Assembly (NCBI GenBank): GCA_954871525.1
Contig: OX940860.1
Location: forward strand, 29,668,001-29,732,000
DNA: 64,000 nt
Direction: 5' to 3'
Source: Parietaria judaica
Taxonomy: Eukaryota > Streptophyta > Magnoliopsida > Rosales > Urticaceae
In this document: piece after piece, positions 24,295-36,471 of the stretch
How the letters are laid out: every line of letters starts with the position of its first letter
Position numbering within the stretch: position 1 is the first letter of the stretch
Made by a program: the position numbers and the translations under genes
Notes under the pieces: model-generated
The model's input: the letters and a program-made list of their open reading frames with translations, nothing else
Databases searched by the model: none
What the model was told of the DNA's origin: nothing

Positions 24295-25792
24295 TCAGGA
24301 GAAGAGTTGAGAGAGATGGTGGAGGAAGAGCCCTTCGTGTTGCCTTTGCACGCACCAGCTCATCAGCCTCCCCCCTCCCCCCTCCCATCCCACGATCACC
24401 CCCGGGATCACCGTCTGCTCTTGCACCGCCACTATCTCCACTGCCGGCCCCGACCCCGCCACCATCTCCAGCTCCTTGAACCCCAGCCGCCCCCACTCCG
24501 ACACGAACAGCAGCTCGTACGACAGCGCCGGCATGAACGGCTCGTCCCTCACTGCAATCGACTCCCTGCTCCTCCTGCAGTACTCCGCGAACTTCCCCGG
24601 CAGCTCCGCCTTGGCCTTCTGGATGAGCTTCACCACCTCGCTCAGTGGTGCCCCGCCCATCCACTCTTTGCAAGCCGTCACGCTCGTTGGAAATATACAG
24701 TTCCCGTAAAACCCCTCCGCCAATGGAGGCTCCACCAGCTTCCGGCAGTTCGCGAAGAACACCAACTTCACAGTCGGCTCCCCTCCGCTATCCGCTGCCG
24801 CGATGGCCCTCGTTCGGCAGCTCCACAAGCCGGCCACTATGATTTCGAAGCTGGAGCACCTCTGTCCTGTTTCTTCCTGAAACCGGCGCTTCAGCTTGTC
24901 GATCTGATCAACTGAGACGTCCACGTTTGCCTTCTCAAGCTTGTACTCGGGCTCCGGCATGGGCGGTGGTAGGGCGTCGGTTAATGATTGAGGTGGTGGC
25001 GCAGGAGGAGTGACGAGGAAGTCCCGAGACCAGACCGGTTGAAGGGAGAGTTGGCGGGAACCTCTGGCGTACTCTCCCACGGCCTTAAGAAACTGAGCGG
25101 CTCCGAGGCCATCGCAGACGGTGTGACTGAATATCACCCCCACCACGAACCCGCCGCATGCAAACTTCGTTACCTATTTCAATCAGACGCTGATCGATCA
25201 CATAACATGGCTATATACTGCTATGCTATCCTGATGAAACTATTTTACGTAAAAGAATTAAAGAAGCAAAATACGGAATAATATGATAATTAACCTATTT
25301 CTATTAAAAGATAGTGACGAAAAATAAACAGTTCCAGGTGCTGACATCTTCGATGACGACGAGTACCTGCATTTGGACAAAGGGTGCGTCCTCGGAGTGG
25401 CCGCGGTGCTGCGGAAGCAGATCACTGGAGGAGTCCAGGTTGTTGAGAGATTGGAGGGTGCACTCGGCTGATGCCTCCACCAGAAAAACACCTTCTCCGC
25501 TGCATTCGATGAAGAGCTCCCCCGCGTCACACCGCAGCCGCCCCGCTAGAGGGTAATACGGCACCAATGCTCTCGACAGAGCCTCGCTGATAGCCCCGTA
25601 CGCGTCCTCTCCCCGTGATTGGTAGACATGGAGTGTGCGAGCGTTGAAGCGCAGCACGGGGACCTTGTCCAAGGCCGACAGTTCCAACCTCCCCGAGGGA
25701 GTCTTCTCGCAGGGCTTCACCATAGTCTCTCTTGACCTTTCCACGCGCAACGCCATGTTTCTTCCAGTTTCAGTTTGAGTTAAGATGTCCAA
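24295..25792 (-). CDS. BAHD acyl-CoA-dependent acyltransferase with unusual second motif
   Basis: Cytosolic enzyme of the BAHD family, which transfers acyl groups from CoA thioesters to alcohols or amines in specialised metabolism. Two exons, 25792-25367 and 25173-24295, give 434 aa, the usual length. The catalytic HxxxD is present as HTVCDG, in the context GGFVVGVIFSHTVCDGLGAA. NCRKLVEPPLAEGFYGN is also typical. The second family motif, DFGWG, is not recognisable: after SEWGRLGFKE the residues are LEMVAGSGPAVE. The C-terminus, with Gly-rich GWEGGGGRLMSW, is otherwise normal. Sequence around HxxxD recalls the benzoyl/taxane-type clade, but the substrate cannot be inferred. Activity is uncertain because DFGWG supports the fold and CoA site. 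Confidence 0.9.
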
Positions 25793-26888
25793 CTTTATTT
25801 ATAGAATTCAATGATTAGAAAGCGCGGTGTGAGTGTTGGTATGGTTAGGCTTTGCTTCCAAGTCATATGTATTACCACTGCACTGCAAGCATGTACATTT
25901 TCTAATTCTCAACAAGCATTATGACTTGAACTGAAATTTACACAAATCACTATAATATACTTGATTACTGATGAGAAGTCGCACTGTTTGGTTTTGAAGC
26001 AATCCCACATTTTCAATCCTTTCAAACTTCTAAAATACAGAGGCGAATCAAGTAGCAGATGCGTTGGCTCGCTTGGACGCGAAAGGTAGACAGAGAGTAT
26101 ATATATTCAAACTCTACTCAGCTTCTTTAAAATATGAAAAAGTTTGTTCAAGTTAGTCAAAATAAATATTGCGTATATTAAGCTTATTTAAAGTTTGTTT
26201 TGTATTTAGTTGATTCGTGTTTATTAGACAATTTTGATATTTAGAATGTTTTTATTGTCTGAATATTGTATTATGTTATCATGTTATTAGAGTTTTCATC
26301 CACCATAAGTGGAAGTTTTATTAATGAATTTGAAACGAGATCACTTAAAAAAAATACTTTCAAACTTGTAAAGTTGGATTGAAAGACAAATTTCGTTGGC
26401 CCAATAAGCTATATGTCGTTTAATGAAAGGCTGCCGCCCAGCAGTGTTCTATGGCCCAACAGGCTTGTACGCTCCAGTGAACCCGCATAAAAATACCTGT
26501 GATTTTCAGTTGGTAGGTAGATAGATAGCAATCCAATTAATAAAATTAATTTTTATTTTTGACTGGGTCCAACTTGGCACGATTGTTGCTAATTTTATGT
26601 CATGAATGTTACCCTATTGACGTATTCGAGTTTAATTTCCGAACTGATAAACGCTGCGTTGACTTTTCAATACCTTCAGTTGAAGTTCAACTATCACGCG
26701 CGCGCGCGCTCGCTGATACAATTCAATACAACCACTTCCACTTGTGAAGAAAACGAGCTTAATTATTTCATAAAATATTATTAAGTGTAGAAGTGTGTGG
26801 GTCCCACACATGATTGACGAGAGTGCCACCCACGCAATCTAATTGTAAATGCCAATGGAATCCCCTGATCTATAGCTTCCTTCCTTCC
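25793..26888. other. Divergent promoter spacer, BAHD to TPK
   Basis: Upstream DNA of two divergently transcribed genes. It is mostly AT-rich. A short alternating CG tract, 'cacgcgcgcgcgctc', lies near 26695-26710. A possible worn retroposon tail ('ttttattaatgaa') lies near 26310. No gene was seen. Confidence 0.4.
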
Positions 26889-28096
26889 ATGGCAGATGCC
26901 AGTGTCTTCGATGAAGGCCAAGCGCAGCCATACAGGGCGATCAGCGAGCCTCTGCTTCCCTTTGGAGACCCCGACGCTCCTCCGCCCCTCAGGAGGGCGC
27001 AGAGCGTCCTCCACCGCTGCAAGACGGCGCCGGCCATGGCCGTCGTCAGAGATCTCACCCCCAACACCTTCCACCCCTCTCCGCCGCTCTCCGACTCGGG
27101 CTCGCTCGTGAAGCAGGCCTTCTGGCTGCTGGTGGTCTACCTCTCCGTCGGAGTCGCCATCTACTCCTTCAACACGGACCACTTCTCCGGCGTCGAGACG
27201 CACCCCCTCGTCGACGCCCTCTACTTCTGCATCGTCACCATGTGCACCATCGGCTACGGCGACATCGCGCCCCTCACGCCCTCCACCAAGGTCTTCGCCT
27301 GCGTCTTCGTCCTCGTCGGCTTCGGCTTCATCGACATTCTCCTCAGCGGCGTCGTCAACTACGTCCTCGACTTGCAGGAGAGCATGATCCTCACCGCCAC
27401 GGCCTCGGCCTCGGGTATGCGGATGGTGAACCAGCAGCGCCGCGAGCACCGGTTCACGGTGATGGACTACATCGTGGACGTGGCCAAGGGGAGGATGAGG
27501 ATCAGGATGAAGGTTGGGCTGGCCCTGGGAGTGGTGGTGCTCTGCGTGGGAGTGGGCGTCATGTTCCTGCGCTTTGCCGAGGAGCTAGAGTGGATCGACG
27601 CCGTGTACCTCTCCATAATGTCGGTGACGACGGTGGGGTACGGGGACAGGGCCTTCAAGACGCTCAACGGCAGGATATTCGCCGCAGTGTGGCTGCTGCT
27701 CTCCACGCTGGCGGTGGCGAGGGCGTTCCTCTACTTGGCGGAGGCGAGAGTGGACAAGCGCCATCGCCGACTGGCCAACTGGGTCCTGCAAAGGGACATC
27801 ACGGTCCAGGATCTGCTCGCCGCCGATATCAACAACAACGGTTTCATCAGGTAAAACCTCTCTGTTCTGCTCTTATAAAGATCACTTCTTTATGGAATGT
27901 GCCAAAAGAGGATGTTGATGGTCGCGGTTTGTTGCGTTGCAGTAAATCGGAATACGTGATATACAAGCTGAAAGAGATGGGGAGGATCGGAGAGAAAGAC
28001 ATAAAGCAGATATGCGATCAGTTCAGTAAGCTGGACCCGAACAACTCCGGCAAGATCACACTGCCTGATCTCTGGGGACTCGATCGCCATGGATGA
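26889..28096 (+). CDS. TPK: Two-pore potassium channel (TPK/KCO family)
   Basis: Tandem-pore K+ channel, usually of the vacuolar membrane or internal membranes, gated by Ca2+ and 14-3-3 proteins. Two exons, 26889-27850 and 27943-28096, encode 371 aa. The N-terminal region carries RRAQS and KTAPAM, where 14-3-3 sites lie in relatives. Four hydrophobic segments flank two pore loops, TIGYGD (about residue 121) and TVGYGD (about 247). The C-terminal tail has EF-hand-like loops at DINNNGFIR (about 313) and DPNNSGKIT, split by the single intron. The first exon is strikingly GC-rich compared with the surrounding DNA. TPK3/TPK5-type is likely; TPK1 is less so. Intact. Confidence 0.93.
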
Positions 28097-28750
28097 CATT
28101 TCTTCCTTTTTCATTACTCATACTTCATGTAAATACACAGTTTTAATCTTCCAATTTGAGAGATGTGATATATCATTATTCATATTCATCTCGTGTATAG
28201 GGAATCCAAAAGCAGAGAGTTCTGTAATCTACCTACACATTCAAATACAAACATGATTTTGGCAATCACTGTATGACCTCCGCTTTTCTCTGTATTGCAT
28301 TCCATTCCATTGTGAGGAACGAGAGTGTTGGAATCAGATGAGACATCTTCTTCTTCTTCAATCCTGATGATGGAAGACAACGAATCTATTAAACATAAAG
28401 TAAAGCCAATCTACTGCATTGCATTAGATTGATAATACGCAATTACTTGTACGGTTAGCCAAGCCACTAATTTAGAAAAAGAGAATATGGGAAACCCAAC
28501 ATGTCAGATGTGGCCCACTGTTGGAAGAGGCTGTAATTAGTTAACAGACATTGGTACATGTGAATATTAAATAATGGCAAAAAGCTCGCAACAGTGATAA
28601 CCTTTCTGTGAAACATTTCCACTCACCAACTGCTCACAAAAGTTGAATTAAACCCACCCTCTTCTTATGGAACAAATAACTTTGTTGGTCTCTTCTTCTC
28701 TCATAAATACTCAGCTTTTGGTTCTGAACCCTTGAGATTAACAAGAGCAA
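28097..28750. other. Spacer between TPK and DUF7705-type gene
   Basis: Contains TPK 3' flank and the upstream region of the next gene. A 'cataaatac' element about 45 bp before the next ATG could serve as a TATA box. Nothing else was seen. Confidence 0.4.
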
Positions 28751-30562
28751 ATGGGGAATGAAAGTGTATGGGCATGGGCTCATGCCCTGGTGATTGCAGT
28801 GATAATGGGAGTTTGCAGAGCCGCGGAGGACAAGTACGAGTCAGCCGTGGGAGACCCCGGAATGAAGAGAGATGGGCTCAGAGTGGCCTTCGAAGCTTGG
28901 AACTTCTGCAATGAAGCTGGCCAAGAAGTGCCTCTCTCCGGTAGCCCCAGAGCCGCCGACTGCTTCGATCTCTCGCCCTCAGGTAAGTGAGATACGACCA
29001 ACACAAACATCTCCTCCTATCACATGTGCTTTCTTTTTTTTACCAATTCAGGATATTTGCCAGGCGCTTCTCTGGATCACAAGGTGACCGAAGAAGATAA
29101 TAAACTTGGGGCTGGGAAGCCATTCAAAGGATTAATGCCGGGAACTGAAGACAATGCAGACCTTTACGCGGCACAAAAGGAGCAGTATCTCGGCTCTCTC
29201 TGCCAAATCGACGACTCACCGAGGCCGTGGCAGTTTTGGATGATCATGCTCAAGAACGGCAACTTCGACACCAAATCCGCCCTCTGCCCAGCTAACGGGA
29301 AGCGAGCACCACCTTTTACCTCGAAAAAGTTCCCTTGCTTCGGGAAAGGCTGCATGAACCAACCGTCTTTGAACCACCAAGAGACTGCACTGTTGAGCGG
29401 TGACCGAATGAGAGGAGGCTTCAATGGGACATACGATTTGGGGTCGGATACAGCGAGCGGGCTCAACGGAGTCTCCTTCTTCGAGGTCGTGTGGGAAAAG
29501 AAGGTCGGAGAGGGAGGCTGGGTGTTCAGCCACAAGCTCAAGACATCAAAGAAGTATCCATGGCTGATGCTGTACCTCCGGGCCGACGCCACGCATGGAT
29601 TTTCTGGTGGATATCATTATGACACCCGAGGGATGCTCAAAACTGTAAGTTAGTACAGCTAAATCTCATTGAGCTGTCACTACAGAAAGTAAATCAACGA
29701 ATTTTCTATTAAATTAGTTGATGGATATGTGATATCAACTTTTAATCATTTGACAAACACCTAAGAATGATCAGTCATACCAAAAGACAGACCGACAGAA
29801 CCCGATAATTTATTTTCAGCTTCCAGAGTCGCCGAATTTCAAGGTGAGACTGACACTGGACATCAAGAGAGGCGGAGGGCCGAAGAGCCAGTTCTACCTG
29901 ATTGACTTTGGGAGCTGCTGGAAGAATAACGGCGAAGCCTGCGATGGCGACACGGTGAGTGACGTGACTCGCTACTCCGAGATGATAGTGAACCCCGCCA
30001 CCCCTGCTTGGTGCAGCCCCAAGGCGGTCATCAACTGCCCGCCCTTCCACGTCACCCCCAACGACACCAAGATCTACAGAAACGACACTGCCAACTTCCC
30101 TTATGGAGCCTACCACTACTACTGTGCACCGGGGAACGCCAGACACTTGGAGCAGCCGGTGTCCACGTGTGACCCTTACAGCAACCCGCAGGCGCAGGAG
30201 ATCGTCCAGCTGCTACCTCATCCCGTATGGGCCCATTACGGCTTCCCCACCGAGAGAAGCCAAGCTTGGGAGAACGGAGCTGCCACTTGGGACCTCGATG
30301 TTGGGGGATTATCTGACAGGCTCTACTTCTATCAGGTGATTACTGCCCCTTCAAACTACAATCTATCCGGTCGCATCTTGCGTTAATGACGAAATAACGC
30401 TTTCTGTTGTTGTTATTGTTGCAGGATCCGGGCACAGAGCCTGCTCGGAGAATCTGGGCGTCCATCGACGTGGGTACCGAGATATTCTTGAGTGACAAAG
30501 ACGAGCTCGCAGAGTGGACCCTCAGCGACTTCGACGTGCTACTCACGGGCCCACGTACATAG
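28751..30562 (+). CDS. Secreted plant-specific DUF7705-type protein
   Basis: Protein of unknown function conserved in land plants. Four exons, 28751-28982, 29052-29644, 29820-30335 and 30425-30562, join in phase to 492 aa. Residues 1-25 look like a signal peptide (hydrophobic core AHALVIAVIMGV). The mature start YESAVGDPGM with RVAFEAWNFCNEAGQE is the family signature as I remember it. Cysteines are frequent (for example CQIDD, FPCFGKGC, SCWKNNGEACDG, WCSPKAVINCPP) and N-glycosylation sequons occur, which fits an apoplastic or endomembrane protein. The end reads DVGTEIFLSDKDELAEWTLSDF. No catalytic motif is evident. The gene model is firm; the family name is from memory. Confidence 0.85.
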
Positions 30563-31633
30563 TGCTCCGATGGCAGTCTCGTGATTGCTCCATTTCACAA
30601 GAACCCACTATACTACATATATTTATTACTCAAAAGGCTGAAAATGAAAGCCATTGAAGAGGATACGTACTAGGGTTACTTATTAAGGAATGGTGTGTTC
30701 CATTATTGTGAAGCAGTCATTGTCGCTGCTATAACTCTTACTAAAAGCATCGTTCTTAGTCACGTACGTACTCTTTGGATTTAGGGTCCCTAGCTGCTAT
30801 ATTAAAGAATGGTTTGTCAGCACTTAACAGGGTGAGTGTAATACCTTATCTAATAGTGATATTAAGAGAATAAAAAATAAAAGTCAAAAGTGTTTGAAAT
30901 TGCAAACAAGAGGGCAACAACCATGTGCATGGGAAAAGGAGAATGGTCACCAAAAACCAAGTAAAGTAAAGCAAAGCATTATTGACATTTGTTTTCCTGT
31001 CGTTTTCAGTGCGAAAACTGAGCAAAGTCATTTGAGTGATGAAATACAGAGTAGGTGTACTTGCACAAGTGGGTGTGATTTGTGAACAACAATTAATAAT
31101 AAGTGACGTTTTAGCAACATCTCTGGCTGAGCGTGAATAAATCAAACCACATGTCGTTTATTGAGATGAACCATGCTCGATAATTACTATGTTGGATTCA
31201 TTCAGTCAGTTTGCATTGTATTGTATAGTATAGAGAGCATCTATGATTACTTCATTGCGTATGGAATGTGTCTTTCATAGTTGTCGTTTATAACATTAGA
31301 AGAGGAAGTGAATGTACGAGAGTGGTACTTGGGTGTAGTACAGATCAGGCAGTAGTACAAGCACATTGTACGATCTTGTAGGAGAGTATAAAGAAAGAAG
31401 AAGCAGAAGAAGAAGAAGCAGATGAGGAAAGAGGAAGGCAGGGAACAGTCAGAGCATGGATGGAGGCTTCAACAGAATGAATGTTGCTGTCTCTGCTCAT
31501 GCACTGCCTCTTCCCTGGCTACCCATTACCACTCTTTACATATTTTCTAGTGTATAATGCTTTGTTTGTTTCTCAGGGATGAAAAACATGTCAATCACTA
31601 CCTTGAAGTTATCACGGCCAAATCCCGTGAGTA
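30563..31633. other. Tail-to-tail spacer
   Basis: AT-rich DNA between converging genes. It contains a purine-rich stretch of GAA repeats at about 31395-31435. No coding feature was supported. Confidence 0.4.
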
Positions 31634-33725
31634 CTAGCGATGCGGTGAAGCAAAAGAAGCCATTGCCTCCATTTCCTGCTGCAGCAAAAGAGCGTCAACG
31701 AAAACGTCTAAGCTCTCTCCAAGCATCACGTCGCCTATCGAATGGGAAGTGATGCCAACGCGATGATCGGTAACACGCCCTTGAGGGAAGTTGTAAGTAC
31801 GGATCCTCTCGCATCTGTCCCCGCTCCCAATCTGTTAAAAAATAGTCAATTAATTAGATTTTGAGAAGATACTCCGTCTTACGTTCCTTGCCTCTGCTGC
31901 TATATACCTGGTCTGACCGCAGCTTTGATCTGCTGGACTGAGCTCTCAACCTCTCTATATCGTACAGCCTTGCACAAAGCACCTTCAGCGCCTTCGATTT
32001 ATTCTGCATTTATATTACAAAATATTTATATTCAGGACGATGATAAACATATGATTATCACTAGAGTAGATATGTATGCTCGCTCACACATAGGGTAAAT
32101 TAAAGTTGGTGAATTTTACCATGTGCTGGGAGCGCTCGTCCTGTATGGCCACAGTTATACCGGACGGGATGTGAGTTATTCTAACGGCACTGTTAGTGGT
32201 ATTTGCATGCTGACCGCCTGAACCACCGGATCTGTAGGTATCAATTTTCAAGTCTTCGTTTTTCAGCTGAACGTCTACCTACGCAATACAAACACGTTCA
32301 CAAGTATGAATCTTTAACTACTATTAAAAATAATTATCAATATGGAACGATAATTCGGCTTAACATATTGCATTCTAACCTCATTAGCTTGAGGAAGAAT
32401 GGCAACAGAAATGGCGCTAGTGTGAATGCGTCCCGACTTTTCTGTTACAGGAACGCGCTGCAGAGAAATGACAAAAAAAGGTCTTTGAGCTGCCATTTAT
32501 ATACTGCTGATTTGTGACTCAGACAAGCGGGGTTAAAACCTGTACTCTGTGGATTCCGCTCTCAAACTTAAGTTTCCCGTAAACATTAGCTCCCGAAATT
32601 GTCGCTGTAGCTTCCTGAAAAAAAGTGTAAAACTCAGAGAAGCTTTTACCATACTAAAGGAAGATTACTACCTTTAAGATATCAAACATCTACAATGTAC
32701 TGAATGTGATGTATAAATAAAAAGGCAGTCAAAGAAAGAATCACTAATGTTTGGAATCTATAAATTACCTTATATCCTCTAAGTTCAGATTCGGCGATGC
32801 TCACCGCTTCAAACCTCCACCCTTTCTGTTGCGAGTACTTCTCATACCTTGAAATTAATTCAGAAACCGGGTGTCGGAAATGAGATTGAGAACCTTGCAA
32901 CGGCACTTAGAAAATCACAAAGGCGTGCCATGTGGTTGTAACTCACATTTTGAAAATGTCCATTGCAAACAAAGAAGCCTCTTCGCCTCCGGTTCCTGTC
33001 CACGGTTTGTTGTCAATTTGAAGCGAGAAAGAAGAGGAACGGACCACGGTTTTTTTGTTTTCAATTCACCTGCTCTGACTTCCAAAACGCAGTCCCTCTC
33101 ATCGGCGTCGTCCTTAGGCAGAAGTGACTTGAGCAACGACTTCCGTATTCTTCTCTCCTCTTCCACAGCCTGACTCAACTCCTCATTTGCCATGCTAAGC
33201 ATGTCTTTGTCTTCATTGCACTCAGCCATTAGAGACTCCAATCCATTTATCTCCTGCGAAGAAGACGAGGCGATATCAAACAAAGACTCAACTGGCCTAT
33301 GGAGTAGTAGTAATAATAATAGGGTACCTTTTGCTTAGTCCTTAACTGCTGTATAAGATCCATGGAGGCACTGAGCTTGCGTAGCTCCTTGTTAGCTCTA
33401 GCGAAGTCTGCCGGTGAGGCTTCAGGCTGTATGTATTATACATATGAATGTAAGATAGCAAAACATGCTGAAATCTGATCAAGCAAGAGTGAGTGACATA
33501 CCCGATTGATAAGAGTCTGAAGAGAAGCAGAGTGGAATTCGATAGAAGAGAGCCTCTGGTCCATGATCTTGACAATGCTTTCCGATAGCGATTCTGCAGT
33601 CAAAATCAATTCAAACTCAAAGAAAGAGAATTGGAAGTGAATGTGATACGCATACCGGTAGAGTAAGCCACAGCCGGCTGTTTTCGCAAGGCGAAGGCCA
33701 ACCATCGCCGTGTGTGTCTTCTCAT
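31634..33725 (-). CDS. Mitochondrial peptide chain release factor 1
   Basis: Class I release factor that reads UAA/UAG in organelle ribosomes and triggers peptide release. Eleven exons: 33725-33656, 33593-33502, 33426-33328, 33253-33070, 32995-32947, 32847-32769, 32614-32540, 32457-32380, 32278-32120, 32003-31908 and 31831-31634. They give 392 aa, with all phases matching. The Arg-rich N-terminus ([15 protein letters not shown]) looks like a mitochondrial presequence. An in-frame TAG just upstream fixes this ATG. The codon-recognition motif is PVT (residues 219-221), which marks RF1 rather than RF2. The catalytic GGQ is in [12 protein letters not shown] (about 263-265). It resembles the mitochondrial plant RF1 more than the plastid one. 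Intact. Confidence 0.93.
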
Positions 33726-34480
33726 TCCCTTCTAGTTCTGGCCACCAGTCATCAACTGTTTTCCGGAGAAGGACAAAAACTTGTTCAAACGACAGGAACA
33801 ACTTACAGCAGAAGTATCAATCAATCTACACCATCATCAATTCATTGTATATAATTGATAAATATCAAAGGAAATGATTATAAAACAATGTCATATTACA
33901 CTAAATTCATCGGTTAGGCATTTTATCAAACACGTGGTGGGTACAGATTCCAGATTCAAAAATTGTATAACATGTTGATAATCATTTATCCAAACTCATC
34001 AAACAAGAATATTCAGCAATTCTAGTTTCGATTATAACATTCTGTTATAAAAAAAAATCAGAGAAAAAAATTTACTTGATTAAAAACTCAAGAAATTAGA
34101 GTGCCTGCCACTCGCCAATGGTTAAATAAAAGGGGAGACATAATAAATACTAGATGACATGTCGTTTAAAGCAGCCGAAACTTCAGTTTGAAACTTTAAG
34201 CTTAAAAACGATGTCGTTTCAGAGTCGATAACCAAACTGGAAACGACACAATATCAGTGAAGAGTGGAGTTGTAAGCTTAAACATAAACCCACGTCACGT
34301 GCTTTATCACGGTGTTTGCAATTGCACTTGCAAGCAGATAGATATTCTCAAAAAATGAATATAATTATAATCAATAAGATGATTACAACAAATAATGGTG
34401 AGAAGAGATGAATAAAGAATCATCGTCATCTCTCTTCTCTTAAACAATATCACACTCTCTCTCTCTTTTTCTCAATTTGA
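33726..34480. other. Spacer upstream of RF1 and downstream of PME
   Basis: AT-rich. It must contain the RF1 promoter and the PME 3' flank. No further feature was recognised. Confidence 0.4.
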
Positions 34481-36293
34481 TTAAGCCAGAAGGCCGGCGG
34501 TGTACGGTATGCCGGTGGCCGGAACCCAGGAGTTGGCTCCGATGAAGTTGGCCGTCGTGAAGGATAAGGCCTGGTTGCGGTTGATGACGTGGAACCCGGG
34601 CCACTTCACGCGGTTCGCGGTGTTGGCGCCTGGCCCACGGTTGGCGTACTCGGCGTAGAAAAGCGTGTTGAGTGCGAAGTTGCCCGCCCACGGGGACCAC
34701 CCCGCCGGCTGGATGAAGTCGCCGATGGTGGTCTCCATGATCACCGTCCTCGAGTACGCTCCCCACGGCCTTCCCAAGAAGCTCTTTATGTTGAACCTCA
34801 CCGGCACCAAGTTTCCCTCCGCCACGATCTGGCACCCGTGGATCACCAGCCCTGTCGGTGACGACGGCGACCCACGGTTTTGTGCCGTTACTGCGTTGAA
34901 CTGGTTCGGGTTAGGCCGCCTCACCGTGATCACGGAGTTCTGGATCACCGCTGTGGCGTCCCCGAAGATGAAGTCGACGGTGCCCGAGATGGCGCAGTTG
35001 CGGTAGAACTGACGCCCCGCGTGCACGTAGTGCGTGTCTTGGTAGCCGTCCATCTTGCAGTCGAAGAACGCCGACATCTCCGACTGCACCTGCAGAGCCA
35101 CCGCTTGGTGCCCGTTGGGTCCCGCCGTGTTTACGAATCCCATGCTCTTGCATATGAACCCTCGTCCTATCGCAGCTGCAAACATATCACGTACTCAGTC
35201 AGGTACTGGACAAGGAAAAGCATGCATGCCATGCATGAGTAGTACGTAGCTAGCTAGAATTTGACTTACTGAAGGTAGCGCCCGCCGAGGTGGTGAAGCC
35301 GGAAGCAGCGCTCCTACTCCCGGTGACAATGGTGGATCTCGAGCCATCTCCGAACATGAAGACGTTGGTCTGAGAGTTGTCGACGGTGACGTACTCGTTG
35401 TACACCCCAGCCTTCACGTAGATGACATACCTTCCCCGCTTGGGGTTGGCTGCCAGGGCCGCGTTGATGCTGTTGAACTGTCCGCTGCCGTCCTTGGCCA
35501 CCACCGCGTTGGCCGATGCCCCTCCGGCGTTGACCTGTGCCATCAGCTTTATGTCTGCCTCTGTGAACCACGATGGGAACTCTGCATTCGCTTCGGCCAC
35601 GGTCAGAAGGCGCCGAGCACCTTTGAGCGGCTCGGCATTGAGCTTAAGACCGAGGGTTTCAAGGACGTCGGAGATCCCCGAGAAGAGGACGAGGGCGTTG
35701 TCGGTGAGTGCGGAGGCGTTTTGCAGCGTGTCCTTGAGCTGGTTGTGGAACTTGGGCTCCTCCACTGTGTTGAGGCAACTCTGGGAGTAGGTCATGACGG
35801 TGCTAAGCCAGCTCTTGAGCTCCGCGGAGCGCTCGTGGATGGTGACGAGGTCGTTGCTCTCCACGTGGGAGAAGACGATCTCAAGGTTGGAGACAGCGAG
35901 GCTGAGAAAGCCCTTGCAGTCCTGCAGCGACATCTGCAGCTTAGGGACGTCGCGGTGCTGAGGGTCGGAGGCCTCAACGAGCAGCGAGTCGGAGAGGTTG
36001 AGGGACTTGGAGACCTGAAGGGTGGTGGCCTGCAGGGCGGCCCTGACGTAGTCCTTGTAGTCGGCGCTGTGGTTGTTGGCGACCGGGCTCAGCGTGTCCA
36101 TGCAAACTGCCTTGTAGATGGTGTTGCCGCACACCGACTCCAGCGAGTTGGAGGTTTGGACTTCTTTGTTTGCATTTCCATTTGCGTTTGCGTTGCCGTG
36201 CTTGTTGTGCACCACAAGGACCACGCTCAGCGCAACCCCCACCACGAGGAGTACGGACACCAAGGACAGTATCACCTTTCCGGCCTTATTCAT
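34481..36293 (-). CDS. PME: Pectin methylesterase with N-terminal PMEI pro-region
   Basis: Type I pectinesterase that de-esterifies homogalacturonan in the cell wall. Two exons, 36293-35270 and 35175-34481, give 572 aa. Residues 8-29 are a hydrophobic signal anchor. The PMEI-like pro-region runs from about 50 to 210. The processing motif RRLL is at residues 227-230. The catalytic domain shows GVYNEYV, QAVALQVQ, QDT, DFIFG and LGRPWGAYSRTV, so both Asp and the Arg of the active site are present. The usual QDTLY reads QDTHY, a substitution next to the catalytic Asp. The single intron sits at the position common in the family. A TATA box lies upstream at 36465-36471. Confidence 0.95.
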
Positions 36294-36386
36294 TGTGTTG
36301 TGTATGATTAATATGAAAATGTTTTATTCTCTCTCCCTTTCCGACCGTTTCCCTCCACGGCGTTGGAGAAAAGACGGCCAGGAGGT

Positions 36387-36413
36387 GAGAGAGAGAGAGA
36401 GAGAGAGAGAGAG
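36387..36413. repeat. (GA)n microsatellite in PME leader region
   Basis: About 13 GA repeats on the plus strand, CT-rich on the transcribed strand, between the PME TATA box and start codon. Such tracts are common in plant leaders. Confidence 0.85.
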
Positions 36414-36464
36414 TCCGTAGATGGAGAAGAGCGAGACGAGTATTAGTCTGCCTTGGATGGTGCC

Positions 36465-36471
36465 TTTTATA
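36465..36471 (-). promoter_or_regulatory. TATA box of the pectin methylesterase gene
   Basis: On the minus strand the sequence reads CTTATAAAAGG, about 175 bp upstream of the PME start codon. It is a perfect TATAAAA core, and no better candidate was seen nearer the gene. Confidence 0.6.

Noticed and set aside
27242..28096. Alternative long frame over the TPK exon 1
   Set aside because: Arg/His/Pro-rich shadow frame of the GC-rich channel exon. Only its last part, after the intron, coincides with the true frame.
35721..36311. Long plus-strand frame over the pectin methylesterase gene
   Set aside because: It is the mirror frame of a GC-rich exon; no family motif, and the minus-strand PME is certain.
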